The position numbers were made by a program, and so were the translations under genes. A stretch of 33,656 bases of DNA from JASGDC01 sp047606545 (GTDB taxonomy: Bacteria; Actinomycetota; Actinomycetes; Actinomycetales; Micrococcaceae), in assembly GCA_047606545.1 (NCBI GenBank), contig JASGEI010000006.1, positions 1 to 33,656 of the forward strand, written 5' to 3'. Positions 15,755-23,996 of this stretch are shown piece by piece. Numbering within the stretch: position 1 is the first letter of the stretch; every line of letters starts with the position of its first letter. The notes beneath the pieces were generated by a model. That model was not told the DNA's origin and did not search any database. It worked only from the letters and a program-made list of their open reading frames with translations.

Positions 15755-17383
15755 TTAATCCATATGCGGGTAACGATGATCAGTTGGTGCTGCCAAAGTT
15801 TCTTTAATAGCACGAGGTGAAGTCCAACGCATTAGATTAGCCATTGAACCAGCCTTATCGTTAGTACCAGAAGCACGACTACCACCGAATGGCTGCTGCC
15901 CTACTACTGAACCAGTCGGACGATCATTTATGTAGAAGTTACCAGCTGTGAAACGCAATGCTTCAGTAGCTTTTTCAATAACATCACGATCTTTAGCAAG
16001 TACTGCACCGGTTAGACCATAAGCAGATGCACCGTCAATAATCGAGAACATCTCTTCAAAGTCTTCATCATCGTAAACATAAACTGCAATAACCGGACCA
16101 AAGTACTCATCGCGGAAGAATTCTTCATCCGGGTTCTTACATTCGAGAATAGTAGGACGAATGAAGTAGCCTTCTGAATCGTCATACTTACCACCGGCAA
16201 TAATCTCTACATCTTTGTTTTTCTTTGCACGGTCTATTGCGCCAGAAATCTTTTCAAAAGCACGATCATCAATAACTGCTGACATAAAGTTCTTGTAGTC
16301 AAGTGGTGACCCCACATCTAGACCATCAACCTCTTTAGCTAACTCATCTTTAAGCTCTTTCCAAACTGATTTAGCAATATATGCACGACTAGCAGCAGAG
16401 CATTTTTGACCTTGGTATTCGAAAGCCCCACGAATTATTGCAGTCTTTAATACATCTACATCAGCTGTAGGATGAGCTAATATAAAGTCTTTACCGCCTG
16501 TTTCACCCACGATACGAGGATAAGACTTATATCGATCAATATTGCCACCAATTTCTTTCCATAACATCTGGAAAGTCTTAGTAGAACCAGTGAAGTGTAC
16601 TCCAGCAAGATCTGGGTCAGGGATAACGACTTCTGAAACCTCAATACCAGTACCTGGGAGCATGTTAATTACACCATCAGGAAGACCTGCTTCTTCCAAA
16701 ATTTCCATTGTGATATGAGCTGAAAGCTGCTGAGTAATTGATGGCTTCCAAATAACAGTGTTCCCCATAAGAGCTGGAGCTGTAGGTAAGTTACCACCAA
16801 TTGCAGTAAAGTTGAATGGGCTGATTGCATAAACAAAACCATCAAGTGGACGGTAGTCTAGACGATTCCATTGTCCATCTGGGTTTAATGGCTGCTGTTC
16901 CATAATCTGCTGTGCAAACGCCACATTAAAACGCCAAAAGTCAGCTAATTCAGCAATTGCGTCAATCTCTGACTGCTGAATAGTCTTAGACTGACCAAGC
17001 ATTGTAGCTGCATTTACCTTGGCGCGGTATTTAGTGCAAAGTAAGTCAGCTGCACGCAGTAATACTGCTGCACGCTCATCAAATGGCATTGCTGCCCATG
17101 CAGGAGCTGCTTCTTTCGCAGCTTTAACAGCTTCTTTCGCATCTTCCTTAGTAGCGTCTTTAACAACACCAAGAACGCTATTGTGATCATGTGGCTCTAC
17201 TACTTTAATCTCTTTACCAGAGCCCATTTTCTTTTCACCAGCAATAGTCATAGTGAAATCAAACTTTTTTTTCTTTAATTCTTTAATTGCTGCATCTAAT
17301 TCTTTACGTTCTGGAGAACCTGGGGCGTGACCAATTGGAGCTTCATTGCGTGGATTTGGCACACGAGTTACACCGTTAATCAT
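15755..17383 (-). CDS. pruA: L-glutamate gamma-semialdehyde (P5C) dehydrogenase
   Basis: 542 residues of the aldehyde dehydrogenase superfamily. Oxidises glutamate-gamma-semialdehyde (from P5C) to glutamate with NAD. General base Glu294 in VGETGGKDF, nucleophile Cys328 in YQGQKCSAASR, cofactor stretch ISPFNFTAIGGNLPTAPALMGN (about 187-208) and the C-terminal GQQPFGGSRASGTNDKAG match the P5CDH subgroup. First gene of the proline/glycerol-3-phosphate run, with GAAAGAGA upstream of the ATG and a 155-base leader region that contains a long-range hairpin. Confidence 0.95.
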   Translation of the reverse strand: MINGVTRVPNPRNEAPIGHAPGSPERKELDAAIKELKKKKFDFTMTIAGEKKMGSGKEIKVVEPHDHNSVLGVVKDATKEDAKEAVKAAKEAAPAWAAMPFDERAAVLLRAADLLCTKYRAKVNAATMLGQSKTIQQSEIDAIAELADFWRFNVAFAQQIMEQQPLNPDGQWNRLDYRPLDGFVYAISPFNFTAIGGNLPTAPALMGNTVIWKPSITQQLSAHITMEILEEAGLPDGVINMLPGTGIEVSEVVIPDPDLAGVHFTGSTKTFQMLWKEIGGNIDRYKSYPRIVGETGGKDFILAHPTADVDVLKTAIIRGAFEYQGQKCSAASRAYIAKSVWKELKDELAKEVDGLDVGSPLDYKNFMSAVIDDRAFEKISGAIDRAKKNKDVEIIAGGKYDDSEGYFIRPTILECKNPDEEFFRDEYFGPVIAVYVYDDEDFEEMFSIIDGASAYGLTGAVLAKDRDVIEKATEALRFTAGNFYINDRPTGSVVGQQPFGGSRASGTNDKAGSMANLMRWTSPRAIKETLAAPTDHRYPHMD

Positions 17384-17448
17384 TTAAATTAATCTCTTTC
17401 TTTATACAATTCGGCTTTTTATACATAAATCTTACCATGTTAGAGATA

Positions 17449-17496
17449 GCTAAGGTAAGCACTTTGTTTATCCATGATATTTAATGCTTCCTTAGC
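17449..17496. promoter_or_regulatory. Imperfect inverted repeat upstream of P5C dehydrogenase
   Basis: GCTAAGGTAAGCA (17449-17461) and TGCTTCCTTAGC (17485-17496) form a 12-bp stem with one bulged base, separated by about 23 bases. It lies in the 155-base gap between guaB3 and the proline operon. There is no T-run on either side, so it is a poor terminator; it could be a split operator or leader structure. Otherwise the gap holds a small CCTAGCTAGG palindrome and AT-rich promoter-like sequence only. Confidence 0.35.
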
Positions 17497-17538
17497 CACA
17501 CAAGTAATTTACCTAGCTAGGCTACAGCGATGTGAAGA

Positions 17539-18693
17539 CTAGTTGGAAATGAAAACTTCTGCTTTCTGGAAGCTCTTCAAATCAACATAACCATTAGTAG
17601 CCATAGACCTGCGCAAAGCACCCATTAGGTTTGTCGTACCTTCTGCATGATGAGTAGGACCATAAAGCAGATTTTCCAAAGGTGAAATCTGCCCAAGGTG
17701 GATTACATCACCACGAGGTAATTCTGGATGAACTGCTTCTGGCCCCCAATGCCAACCTTGCCCTGGAGCTTCTTCGGCGCGTGCAAGAGCAGCACCAAGC
17801 ATTACTGCATCTGCTCCCATCGCAATAGCTTTTACAATATCACCTGAATAACCAACACCACCATCAGCAATCACGTGGACATAGCGCCCACCAGACTCTT
17901 CAAGATAATCACGACGCGCAGCTACAACATCAGAAATTGCAGTGGCCATTGGCACATGAATACCCAGAGCACGGCTAGTGGTAGAAGCAGCGCCGCCGCC
18001 AAATCCCACTAGCACTCCTGCAGCTCCAGTGCGCATTAAGTGAAGTGCCGCTGTATAGTCTGCTACTCCTCCGACAATCACTGGCACATCAAGTTCATAA
18101 ATAAACTTTTTCAAGTTAAGTGGCTCTCCAGCTTGTGACTCATGTTCAGCAGAAACAGTGGTACCACGAATCACAAACATCTCGACACCAGCATCAATAA
18201 CCGTTTGATAATACTTTTGACAGTTAGAAGGTGACAAAGAACCAGCCACAGTTACATCAGAGTCATGAATTTGTTTAAGACGCTCAGTAATGAGCGCTGG
18301 TTTAATTGGCTCAGCATAGATCTTTTGCATTTGCTTAGTAACTTCACAAGCTAGATGTTCCGCACGGTTAGCGTCTTTATTTTTTAACAAGTCATTAGCT
18401 AATTCAGCAAACTTCTCGAGATGTTTTTCTGGATTTTCATAACGAGTCCAAAGCCCCTCCAGATCAAGTACACCTAAACCGCCCTGTTTACCTAACGCAA
18501 TCGCTTGCTCTGGACTCATAACAGAGTCCATCGGTGCGCCTATAACTGGTATCTGAAAACTATAAGCATCAATCTGCCAACCCAAGGATACTTCTTTTGG
18601 ATCACGAGTACGTTTAGTAGGCACTAATGAAATGTCGTCCAAACTATAGCCTTTACGAGCAAACTTGGAGAGTCCAATATTAAAATTCTGCAT
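17539..18693 (-). CDS. guaB3: GuaB3-type IMP dehydrogenase-related protein
   Basis: 384 residues, without the CBS insert. It belongs to the actinobacterial GuaB3 family: it begins with the typical SLDDISLVPTKRTRDPKEVS and ends RRSMATNGYVDLKSFQK. The barrel and phosphate-binding loops are present (IADGGVGYSGDIVKAIAMGADAVMLG), but where IMP dehydrogenase has its catalytic cysteine loop GPGSICTTR, this protein has FGGGAASTTSR (231-241): no cysteine. It is therefore not expected to be an active IMP dehydrogenase. Its role (regulatory, or another purine reaction) is not settled by sequence. It follows guaB by 19 bases; AGGA precedes the ATG. Confidence 0.92.
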   Translation of the reverse strand: MQNFNIGLSKFARKGYSLDDISLVPTKRTRDPKEVSLGWQIDAYSFQIPVIGAPMDSVMSPEQAIALGKQGGLGVLDLEGLWTRYENPEKHLEKFAELANDLLKNKDANRAEHLACEVTKQMQKIYAEPIKPALITERLKQIHDSDVTVAGSLSPSNCQKYYQTVIDAGVEMFVIRGTTVSAEHESQAGEPLNLKKFIYELDVPVIVGGVADYTAALHLMRTGAAGVLVGFGGGAASTTSRALGIHVPMATAISDVVAARRDYLEESGGRYVHVIADGGVGYSGDIVKAIAMGADAVMLGAALARAEEAPGQGWHWGPEAVHPELPRGDVIHLGQISPLENLLYGPTHHAEGTTNLMGALRRSMATNGYVDLKSFQKAEVFISN

Positions 18694-18712
18694 ATTTTTC
18701 CTAACAATTTCC

Positions 18713-20227
18713 TTAACTATCTAAGCTATAATTTGGTGAATCTGCCACCATTTGAATATCATGCGGATGTGATTCTCGCAATCCTGCGGAAGTAATCCGA
18801 ACAAACTTACCTTTTCCTTGCAACTCTGGGATGGTTCGCGCACCGACATAAAACATAGTTTGACGTAAACCACCAATAAGTTGATATGCAACCGTTGCTA
18901 ACTGCCCTCGGTATGCAACTTTGCCTTCGATTCCTTCAGGGATTAATTGCTCGTCGTTTGGCACATCAGCTTGGAAATATCTATCTCTAGAATATGAAGT
19001 TTTTTTACCTCGAGTTTCCAAGGCTCCCATTGAACCCATACCTCGGTATGATTTAAACTGTTTACCATTTATGAAAATTAGTTCTCCTGGACTTTCCTCA
19101 CAGCCAGCCAGTAAAGACCCAAGCATAACTGTTTCAGCACCAGCAACTATTGCTTTTCCGATGTCACCTGAGTATTGCAGTCCACCATCACCAATTACTG
19201 GGACTCCAGCTTTTTTAGCAGCAAGTGATGCTTCATAAATAGCACTTACCTGTGGTACTCCAATACCTGCAACTACCCTAGTGGTACAAATTGATCCAGG
19301 ACCTACTCCAACTTTAATTGCATCTGCACCTGCATCAATTAATGCCTGTGCTCCGGTTTTAGTTGCAATATTACCGCCAATAATATCTACATCTTTGGCA
19401 GCCTTGTCCTTTTTAAGTTTAGAGATAATCTCTAGAACCCCAGCGCTCTCGCCGTTAGCAGTATCAACTACTAATACATCTGCACCTGCTTCAATTAGAG
19501 ACATTCCACGTTCCCAAGCATCACCGAAGAAACCAATAGCAGCGCCAGCTAATAATCTACCATTTTCATCTTTTGCTGCTTTAGGATATTGTTCTGACTT
19601 TGTGAAGTCTCGAACACTCATCAGACCTTTTAGATTATTATCTTTATCAACTAGTGGGAGTTTTTCAATTTTTTTACTTTTAAAAATTTCAGCTGCTTCA
19701 TCTTTACTAGTTCCCTCTGGTGCAGTTACTAGTGGCATCTTTGTCATAATCTCTGAAACTTTACGTTCATGCATTTGCGCTTCAGTAATAAAACGGATAT
19801 CACGGTTAGTTAGCATCCCAATGAGCTTACCGTCATCATCGACCACTGGGAAGCCTGAGGTGCGATATTTATTACAAAGCTGGTCAAATTCGATTATTTT
19901 AGATTCTGGCGAGATGGTTACTGGGTCGTGAATCATCCCAGATTCACTGCGCTTCACTTTATCAAGCTCTGCAGTCTGGTCTTCTATAGACATGTTGCGG
20001 TGTAAGATACCCATGCCGCCTTGACGAGCCATTGCAATTGCCATTCGTGATCCAGTAACAGTATCCATTGCCGAAGAAATCAAAGGTACGTTAAGACTAA
20101 CGTGTTTAGTTAACCTGGTTTTAGTATCCGCTTCAGAAGGTATCACATCCGTATATCCTGGCAATAAAAGTACATCATCGTACGTTAACCCGGTGTACCC
20201 AAATGGATTAGGTGCATTAGATGCCAT
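18713..20227 (-). CDS. guaB: IMP dehydrogenase
   Basis: 504 residues. NAD-dependent oxidation of IMP to XMP, the committed step of GMP synthesis. TIM barrel with catalytic Cys314 in GVGPGSICTTRVV, two CBS domains inserted at about 97-215 (VSEIMTKMPLV, GLMSVRDFT), IMP-binding DGGLQYSGDIGKAIVAGA and the flap YRGMGSMGALE. The start has a very strong site, GGAGGG, seven bases from the ATG, but that site forms the 3' arm of a 16-bp hairpin in the leader. It is followed by guaB3; GuaA, which completes the pathway, is encoded downstream beyond the proline operon. Confidence 0.97.
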   Translation of the reverse strand: MASNAPNPFGYTGLTYDDVLLLPGYTDVIPSEADTKTRLTKHVSLNVPLISSAMDTVTGSRMAIAMARQGGMGILHRNMSIEDQTAELDKVKRSESGMIHDPVTISPESKIIEFDQLCNKYRTSGFPVVDDDGKLIGMLTNRDIRFITEAQMHERKVSEIMTKMPLVTAPEGTSKDEAAEIFKSKKIEKLPLVDKDNNLKGLMSVRDFTKSEQYPKAAKDENGRLLAGAAIGFFGDAWERGMSLIEAGADVLVVDTANGESAGVLEIISKLKKDKAAKDVDIIGGNIATKTGAQALIDAGADAIKVGVGPGSICTTRVVAGIGVPQVSAIYEASLAAKKAGVPVIGDGGLQYSGDIGKAIVAGAETVMLGSLLAGCEESPGELIFINGKQFKSYRGMGSMGALETRGKKTSYSRDRYFQADVPNDEQLIPEGIEGKVAYRGQLATVAYQLIGGLRQTMFYVGARTIPELQGKGKFVRITSAGLRESHPHDIQMVADSPNYSLDS

Positions 20228-20234
20228 AGAAAAA

Positions 20235-20288
20235 CCCTCCTACAATAAAATAACTACTCTTATTCTAGAGGGTTTTATTGTAGAAGGG
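20235..20288 (-). promoter_or_regulatory. Long hairpin sequestering the guaB ribosome binding site
   Basis: On the minus-strand transcript, bases 20288-20273 pair with 20250-20235 over 16 positions (one G-U), with a 22-base loop; TTTTT follows and the guaB ATG comes two bases later. The 3' arm contains the GGAGGG Shine-Dalgarno. The same 3' arm can alternatively pair with GAGGGTTTT at 20268-20276 (plus coordinates) in the loop region, so two exclusive stems both mask the site. It also has the form of an intrinsic terminator for the upstream gene, ending almost on the guaB start codon. Confidence 0.7.
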
Positions 20289-20300
20289 TATTTTTAAAGA

Positions 20301-20822
20301 TTATTCATCACCCTGAATTTCACCAGCTGCTGGTGCTACTGGCTTCTGATGATTTTCTTTCTCAGATAATTCGTGTTTCTTACGTTTTTCTGCCTTACGA
20401 TCAGCTTTTTTCTGTGCCTTAATTTTTGCACGTTCCTCTGAGCTTGTGAACCAAACCATAACAGCAGCTGCAAGAATTAAGGTTGAACCAAATAGTGCTA
20501 ACCAATACTGTCCTAAGTTAAGTGAAACTCGGAACCAACCTGTAAAATGACTAAGGTTAAGCAAGAAGTATCCTAGTGTTAATAGGGTAACCACTAAACG
20601 TAACACCTTATGTTTGTAGCTTCTTGAAATTAACCCCATAATAAATAAAATTAAGCTACTTGCTCCTGCACAAATTATTAAAATCAATGCCTTATTTTGC
20701 ATATCAGTTACTGGCAACCCAGCTGCTGATGCCGAAGATGCTGGTTGAAGATATACCCAGGCAAAAGTGCCGATATTAATGATGATGCCAAGTATCCAAA
20801 CTGGTATTGACCAAGCTTTCAC
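20301..20822 (-). CDS. Four-helix membrane protein of unknown function
   Basis: About 173 residues from GTG at 20822, chosen because AAAGGG lies five bases upstream; an ATG at 20852 is also in frame but has no site. Four hydrophobic segments (WILGIIINIGTFAWVYL, ALILIICAGASSLILFIMGLI, VLRLVVTLLTLGYFLLNL, YWLALFGSTLILAAAVMVW) are followed by a highly charged Lys/Glu C-terminal tail (KIKAQKKADRKAEKRKKHEL), probably cytoplasmic. No family recognised. It precedes guaB by 73 bases, with the leader hairpin between, and is divergent from the serine hydrolase gene. Confidence 0.75.
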   Translation of the reverse strand: MKAWSIPVWILGIIINIGTFAWVYLQPASSASAAGLPVTDMQNKALILIICAGASSLILFIMGLISRSYKHKVLRLVVTLLTLGYFLLNLSHFTGWFRVSLNLGQYWLALFGSTLILAAAVMVWFTSSEERAKIKAQKKADRKAEKRKKHELSEKENHQKPVAPAAGEIQGDE

Positions 20823-20940
20823 AATTTCCCTTTCATTTTGACAATTACTCATCAAGTATAAGGCTAAGGGTTATTGGAGTTTATACTTAAAACTCTATAA
20901 TGCCTAAAAAGCTACAAAAGATAATTAAAAAACTATGTAT

Positions 20941-20946
20941 TATAAT
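20941..20946 (+). promoter_or_regulatory. Consensus -10 box for a leaderless serine hydrolase transcript
   Basis: A perfect TATAAT ends five bases before the ATG at 20952, so initiation is expected at the start codon itself. No Shine-Dalgarno is present. No clear -35 hexamer is seen at the usual distance. Confidence 0.65.
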
Positions 20947-20951
20947 ATACT

Positions 20952-21872
20952 ATGCGTAACAAAGCTACAAAAAAACAAATTCCAGTTGTTAATATCCGCA
21001 AATTAACAGTGTCTTTACTTGTGCTTTGTCTAACAGTAATAAGCTTAACACTCGTTACTAACAGCTCTAAAAATTCAGCTTCAGCTAAGTCTAAACCAAC
21101 TACTATTAAAACTCCTACGGCAAAGAAATCTACATATAATCCATATCAAAAACCTTTGGAAGATACAGTAAATAACTTTGGCAATAAACACTCTAAAAAC
21201 ACTGGACTTTACGTAGCTGATCTTAGTCATAACACAAAAGCAACTTTTAACGACTCCCGCCAATTTGTTAGTGCTAGTCTATATAAACTATTTGTTGGTT
21301 ATTTAACACTTTCAGCGATTGATAACAACACAATTAAATATGAAGACACTGTACCTGATATGAATGAAACAGTTGATTTCTGTTTAGATGTAATGATTAC
21401 GGTTTCTGATAATGACTGTGGTATGGCCTTAGGAAAATTATTAGGGTGGGAGAATATTGACAATCGTTTAAAGGCTGAAGGTTATACTAAAACAGTTTTA
21501 GATAACTACAATTCTGCGGGTGAAATTACCAGTGATAAACTTACCACTGCCAAAGACGTAGGAACTTTATTAGAAAATCTTTATTATGGGAAACTTTTAA
21601 CAAAAGAATCTACTGATCACTTTATGTCTTTGTTAGAAAAGCAAACCCTTAACTATGCGTTACCTACTGGCTTAGATGAAGATATTTCTTTCGCTCACAA
21701 AACTGGACTACTAAGTAGCGTTTCACATGATGCTGGGTTTTTGAAATATAAGGACCAGACTTTAATAGCTGTAATGATGACTGATGGTTGGGAAAACGCT
21801 GATGCCGAATCTATTGATGAATTTAGTGAATTTGGTCGTGCTATGTCCCTTTACATGAAAACTCCACACTAG
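20952..21872 (+). CDS. Secreted or anchored serine hydrolase, class A beta-lactamase/PBP-like fold
   Basis: 306 residues. A basic N terminus and a hydrophobic segment (about 18-36) indicate export, then a Ser/Lys/Thr-rich linker (37-65). The catalytic domain has the three penicillin-recognising motifs: SxxK as Ser109-Leu-Tyr-Lys112, SDN at 152-154, and KTG at 250-252 within AHKTG. The deacylating glutamate of class A beta-lactamases (ExxLN in the omega loop) is not seen; the equivalent stretch reads TVLDNYNSAGEITS. A D,D-carboxypeptidase/endopeptidase or other serine hydrolase acting on cell wall is thus more likely than a true beta-lactamase. The start lies directly under a TATAAT box. Confidence 0.82.
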   Translation: MRNKATKKQIPVVNIRKLTVSLLVLCLTVISLTLVTNSSKNSASAKSKPTTIKTPTAKKSTYNPYQKPLEDTVNNFGNKHSKNTGLYVADLSHNTKATFNDSRQFVSASLYKLFVGYLTLSAIDNNTIKYEDTVPDMNETVDFCLDVMITVSDNDCGMALGKLLGWENIDNRLKAEGYTKTVLDNYNSAGEITSDKLTTAKDVGTLLENLYYGKLLTKESTDHFMSLLEKQTLNYALPTGLDEDISFAHKTGLLSSVSHDAGFLKYKDQTLIAVMMTDGWENADAESIDEFSEFGRAMSLYMKTPH

Positions 21873-22056
21873 TTGCTTAATACTTCGCCTCTACCCAACT
21901 TCCTTTCTACCTATAGGCAGATTTACACACATCAATGTAGAACAAATTTTGTCCCATTATCAACAATTGTGTAGAACAAATTGCCTAAAGTAGAAGGAAT
22001 ATTTACTCTACAATGATAAATTTATTCTACTTTGTCTTAAAATAAGGTAAAAAGAA
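21873..22056. other. Convergent intergenic region with short repeats
   Basis: No gene seen. TGTAGAACAAATT occurs twice (about 21937-21949 and 21970-21982), and AAAGTAGAA / TTCTACTTT form a widely spaced inverted pair further right (about 21989-22035). The region lies between the ends of the serine hydrolase and groEL genes. Function unknown. Confidence 0.4.
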
Positions 22057-22085
22057 ATGACCCTATCAGATAATGATAGAGTCAT
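22057..22085 (-). terminator. Terminator of groEL, probably bidirectional
   Basis: ATGACCCTATCA (22057-22068) pairs with TGATAGAGTCAT (22074-22085) over 12 bp with one G-U type mismatch and a five-base loop; A-rich on the left and T-rich on the right flank, so it serves groEL on the minus strand and could also stop the serine hydrolase transcript. Confidence 0.85.
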
Positions 22086-22105
22086 TTTTCTTTAAAGCTT
22101 AAGGA

Positions 22106-23683
22106 CTAGTCCTCTTCTTCTACCTGTTCAGCAACCAATGTCTCAGTAGTCAAAACAAGTGAAGCAATTGAAGCAGCATTCTGTAGTGCTGAGCGAGTTA
22201 CCTTTACTGGATCAATTACACCAGCTTTGATTAAGTTTTCATACTCGCCAGTTGCAGCATTGAAACCATGGCCTGGTTTTTCTTCCACGACTTTGTTTAC
22301 TACCACTGCACCTTCATAACCAGCGTTTTGGGCAATCCAGAATAGTGGTTTTGCCAAAGCACGTTTAACCATTTTCACAGCAACGCCAGCATCACCTTCA
22401 AGTTCTAATTTGTCTAGGACAGTGCTGGCGTGAACAAGTGCTGCGCCACCACCAGCGACAATACCTTCTTCAAGAGCTGCACGAGTAGATGAAACCGCGT
22501 CTTCAATACGATGCTTACGTTCTTTTAGCTCTACTTCAGTAGCAGCACCAACTTTGATAACACCAACACCACCAGCAAGTTTTGCTAACCGTTCCTGTAG
22601 TTTATCGCGATCCCACTCTGACTCAGTAGTAGCTACTTCTGCACGTAGATTAGTTACGCGGTCTTTAACTGCTTGTGCCTCTCCAGCACCATCAACGATG
22701 GTGGTGTTGTCCTTAGTGATAGTCACACGGCGTGCACCACCAAGTACTGAAACATCAGCACTTTCAAGTGACATGCCTAAATCTGGACTAACAACAGTTG
22801 CACCAGTAAGCGTAGCAATGTCTTCAAGCATTGCTTTACGACGATCACCGAAAGCAGGTGCTTTAACAGCCGCTACATTTAAATTGCCACGAAGCTTGTT
22901 TACCACTAAAGTACTAAGTGCTTCACCTTCAACATCCTCAGCAATAATCAACAATGGCTTCTTTACATTCATTACTTTTTCAAGCAATGGCACCAAATCA
23001 CCAATGTTAGAAATCTTGCCTTGGTTCAATAAAATAACTGGATCTTCCAATACTGTTTCTTGTCGGTCTTGATCAGTTACAAAGTATGCAGACAAGTAAC
23101 CCTTATCAAACTGCATACCTTCAGTGACATCAAGGATTGTATCCGTAGAAGAACCTTCTTCAATAGTGATAACACCATCTTGACCTACTTTATCGAAAGC
23201 CTCAGCAAGTAGCTCACCAATTTCTGGGTTCTGTGCAGAGATGGCAGCTACATGAGCCACATCCTTACCACTTACTTCACGAGCATTCTTATGCAACTCT
23301 TCATTTACTGCTGCGACTGCAGTTTCGATACCTTGCTTTAAAAGACCCGGTGCCGCACCAGCAGCAACGTTTTGCAAGCCTTCTTTAACAAGAGCTTGCG
23401 CCAATACAGTTGCCGTAGTAGTACCATCACCGGCAATATCATTAGTCTTAGTAGCAACCTCTTTAGCTAGCTGTGCTCCCATATTTTCATATGGGTCTTC
23501 AAGCTCAATTTCCTGGGCAATAGTCACACCATCATTGGTAATAACTGGAGCACCCCATTGCTTTGCTAGGACTACGTTACGACCTTTAGGGCCTAGTGTT
23601 ACTTTAACTGTATTAGCTAGTTGATCAATACCACGCTCAAGCGCAGCCCGAGCCTTATCATCATATTGAATCTGTTTTGCCAT
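22106..23683 (-). CDS. groL: 60 kDa chaperonin GroEL
   Basis: 525 residues. Forms the double-ring ATP-driven folding chamber with GroES. Typical sequence throughout: LGPKGRNVVL, NDGVTIAQEIELEDPYENMG, AGDGTTTATVLAQAL with the catalytic aspartate, and EEGIVAGGGAALVHA. The C-terminal tail stops at LVAEQVEEED: it has neither the Gly-Gly-Met repeat of the main chaperonin nor the His-rich tail of many actinobacterial GroEL1 proteins. It follows groES by 16 bases. Actinobacteria often have a second groEL elsewhere; whether this genome does cannot be seen here. Confidence 0.97.
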   Translation of the reverse strand: MAKQIQYDDKARAALERGIDQLANTVKVTLGPKGRNVVLAKQWGAPVITNDGVTIAQEIELEDPYENMGAQLAKEVATKTNDIAGDGTTTATVLAQALVKEGLQNVAAGAAPGLLKQGIETAVAAVNEELHKNAREVSGKDVAHVAAISAQNPEIGELLAEAFDKVGQDGVITIEEGSSTDTILDVTEGMQFDKGYLSAYFVTDQDRQETVLEDPVILLNQGKISNIGDLVPLLEKVMNVKKPLLIIAEDVEGEALSTLVVNKLRGNLNVAAVKAPAFGDRRKAMLEDIATLTGATVVSPDLGMSLESADVSVLGGARRVTITKDNTTIVDGAGEAQAVKDRVTNLRAEVATTESEWDRDKLQERLAKLAGGVGVIKVGAATEVELKERKHRIEDAVSSTRAALEEGIVAGGGAALVHASTVLDKLELEGDAGVAVKMVKRALAKPLFWIAQNAGYEGAVVVNKVVEEKPGHGFNAATGEYENLIKAGVIDPVKVTRSALQNAASIASLVLTTETLVAEQVEEED

Positions 23684-23699
23684 TAATGTTCCCTCCAGA

Positions 23700-23996
23700 T
23701 TATTTTTCGATGATAGCTAGGATGTCATGAGTAGCAAGCACCAGGTATTCTTCACCACTGTGTTTAATTTCAGTACCTGCATACTTAGAGTAAATTACCA
23801 CATCACCCTCGTGTAGTTCCATAGGAATGCGATCACCTTGGTTATTATAGCGACCCGGCCCAACTGCAATAATAGTACCTTCGGAAGGCTTTTCTTTTGC
23901 AGAATCTGGAATAACAAGACCAGATGCAGTAGTCTGCTCTGCGTCTAGTGGGCGTACAACAACACGATCTCCAAGTGGTTTAATTGAAATTGACAT
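23700..23996 (-). CDS. groES: 10 kDa co-chaperonin GroES
   Basis: 98 residues, normal length. Heptameric lid for GroEL. IKPLGDRVVVRPLDAEQTTASGLVIPDSA includes the mobile loop; VGPGRYNNQGDRIPMELHEGDVVIYSKYAGTEIKHSGEEYLVL covers the core. AAGGAG lies well placed before the ATG. Between this start and the preceding methyltransferase gene (24000-24076) neither a CIRCE (HrcA) element nor a HAIR (HspR) element is visible, so heat-shock control, if present, is not recognisable. Confidence 0.97.
   Translation of the reverse strand: MSISIKPLGDRVVVRPLDAEQTTASGLVIPDSAKEKPSEGTIIAVGPGRYNNQGDRIPMELHEGDVVIYSKYAGTEIKHSGEEYLVLATHDILAIIEK

Noticed and set aside
19281..19931. 216-codon open frame on the plus strand, opposite guaB
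   Set aside because: It lies wholly antisense to a highly conserved guaB, has low-complexity Ser/Ala/Pro/Ile composition typical of a shadow frame, and no ribosome site.
20228..20300. Classical purine riboswitch before guaB
   Set aside because: The leader is a simple long stem; the conserved three-way junction and loop sequences of the purine aptamer are not present.
20952..21872. Annotation as an antibiotic-resistance class A beta-lactamase
   Set aside because: The glutamate of the omega loop is not seen, so resistance should not be inferred from the fold alone.
22554..23072. 172-codon frame opposite groEL
   Set aside because: Antisense shadow of a conserved chaperonin gene; composition is Ser/Thr-rich and no family is recognisable.
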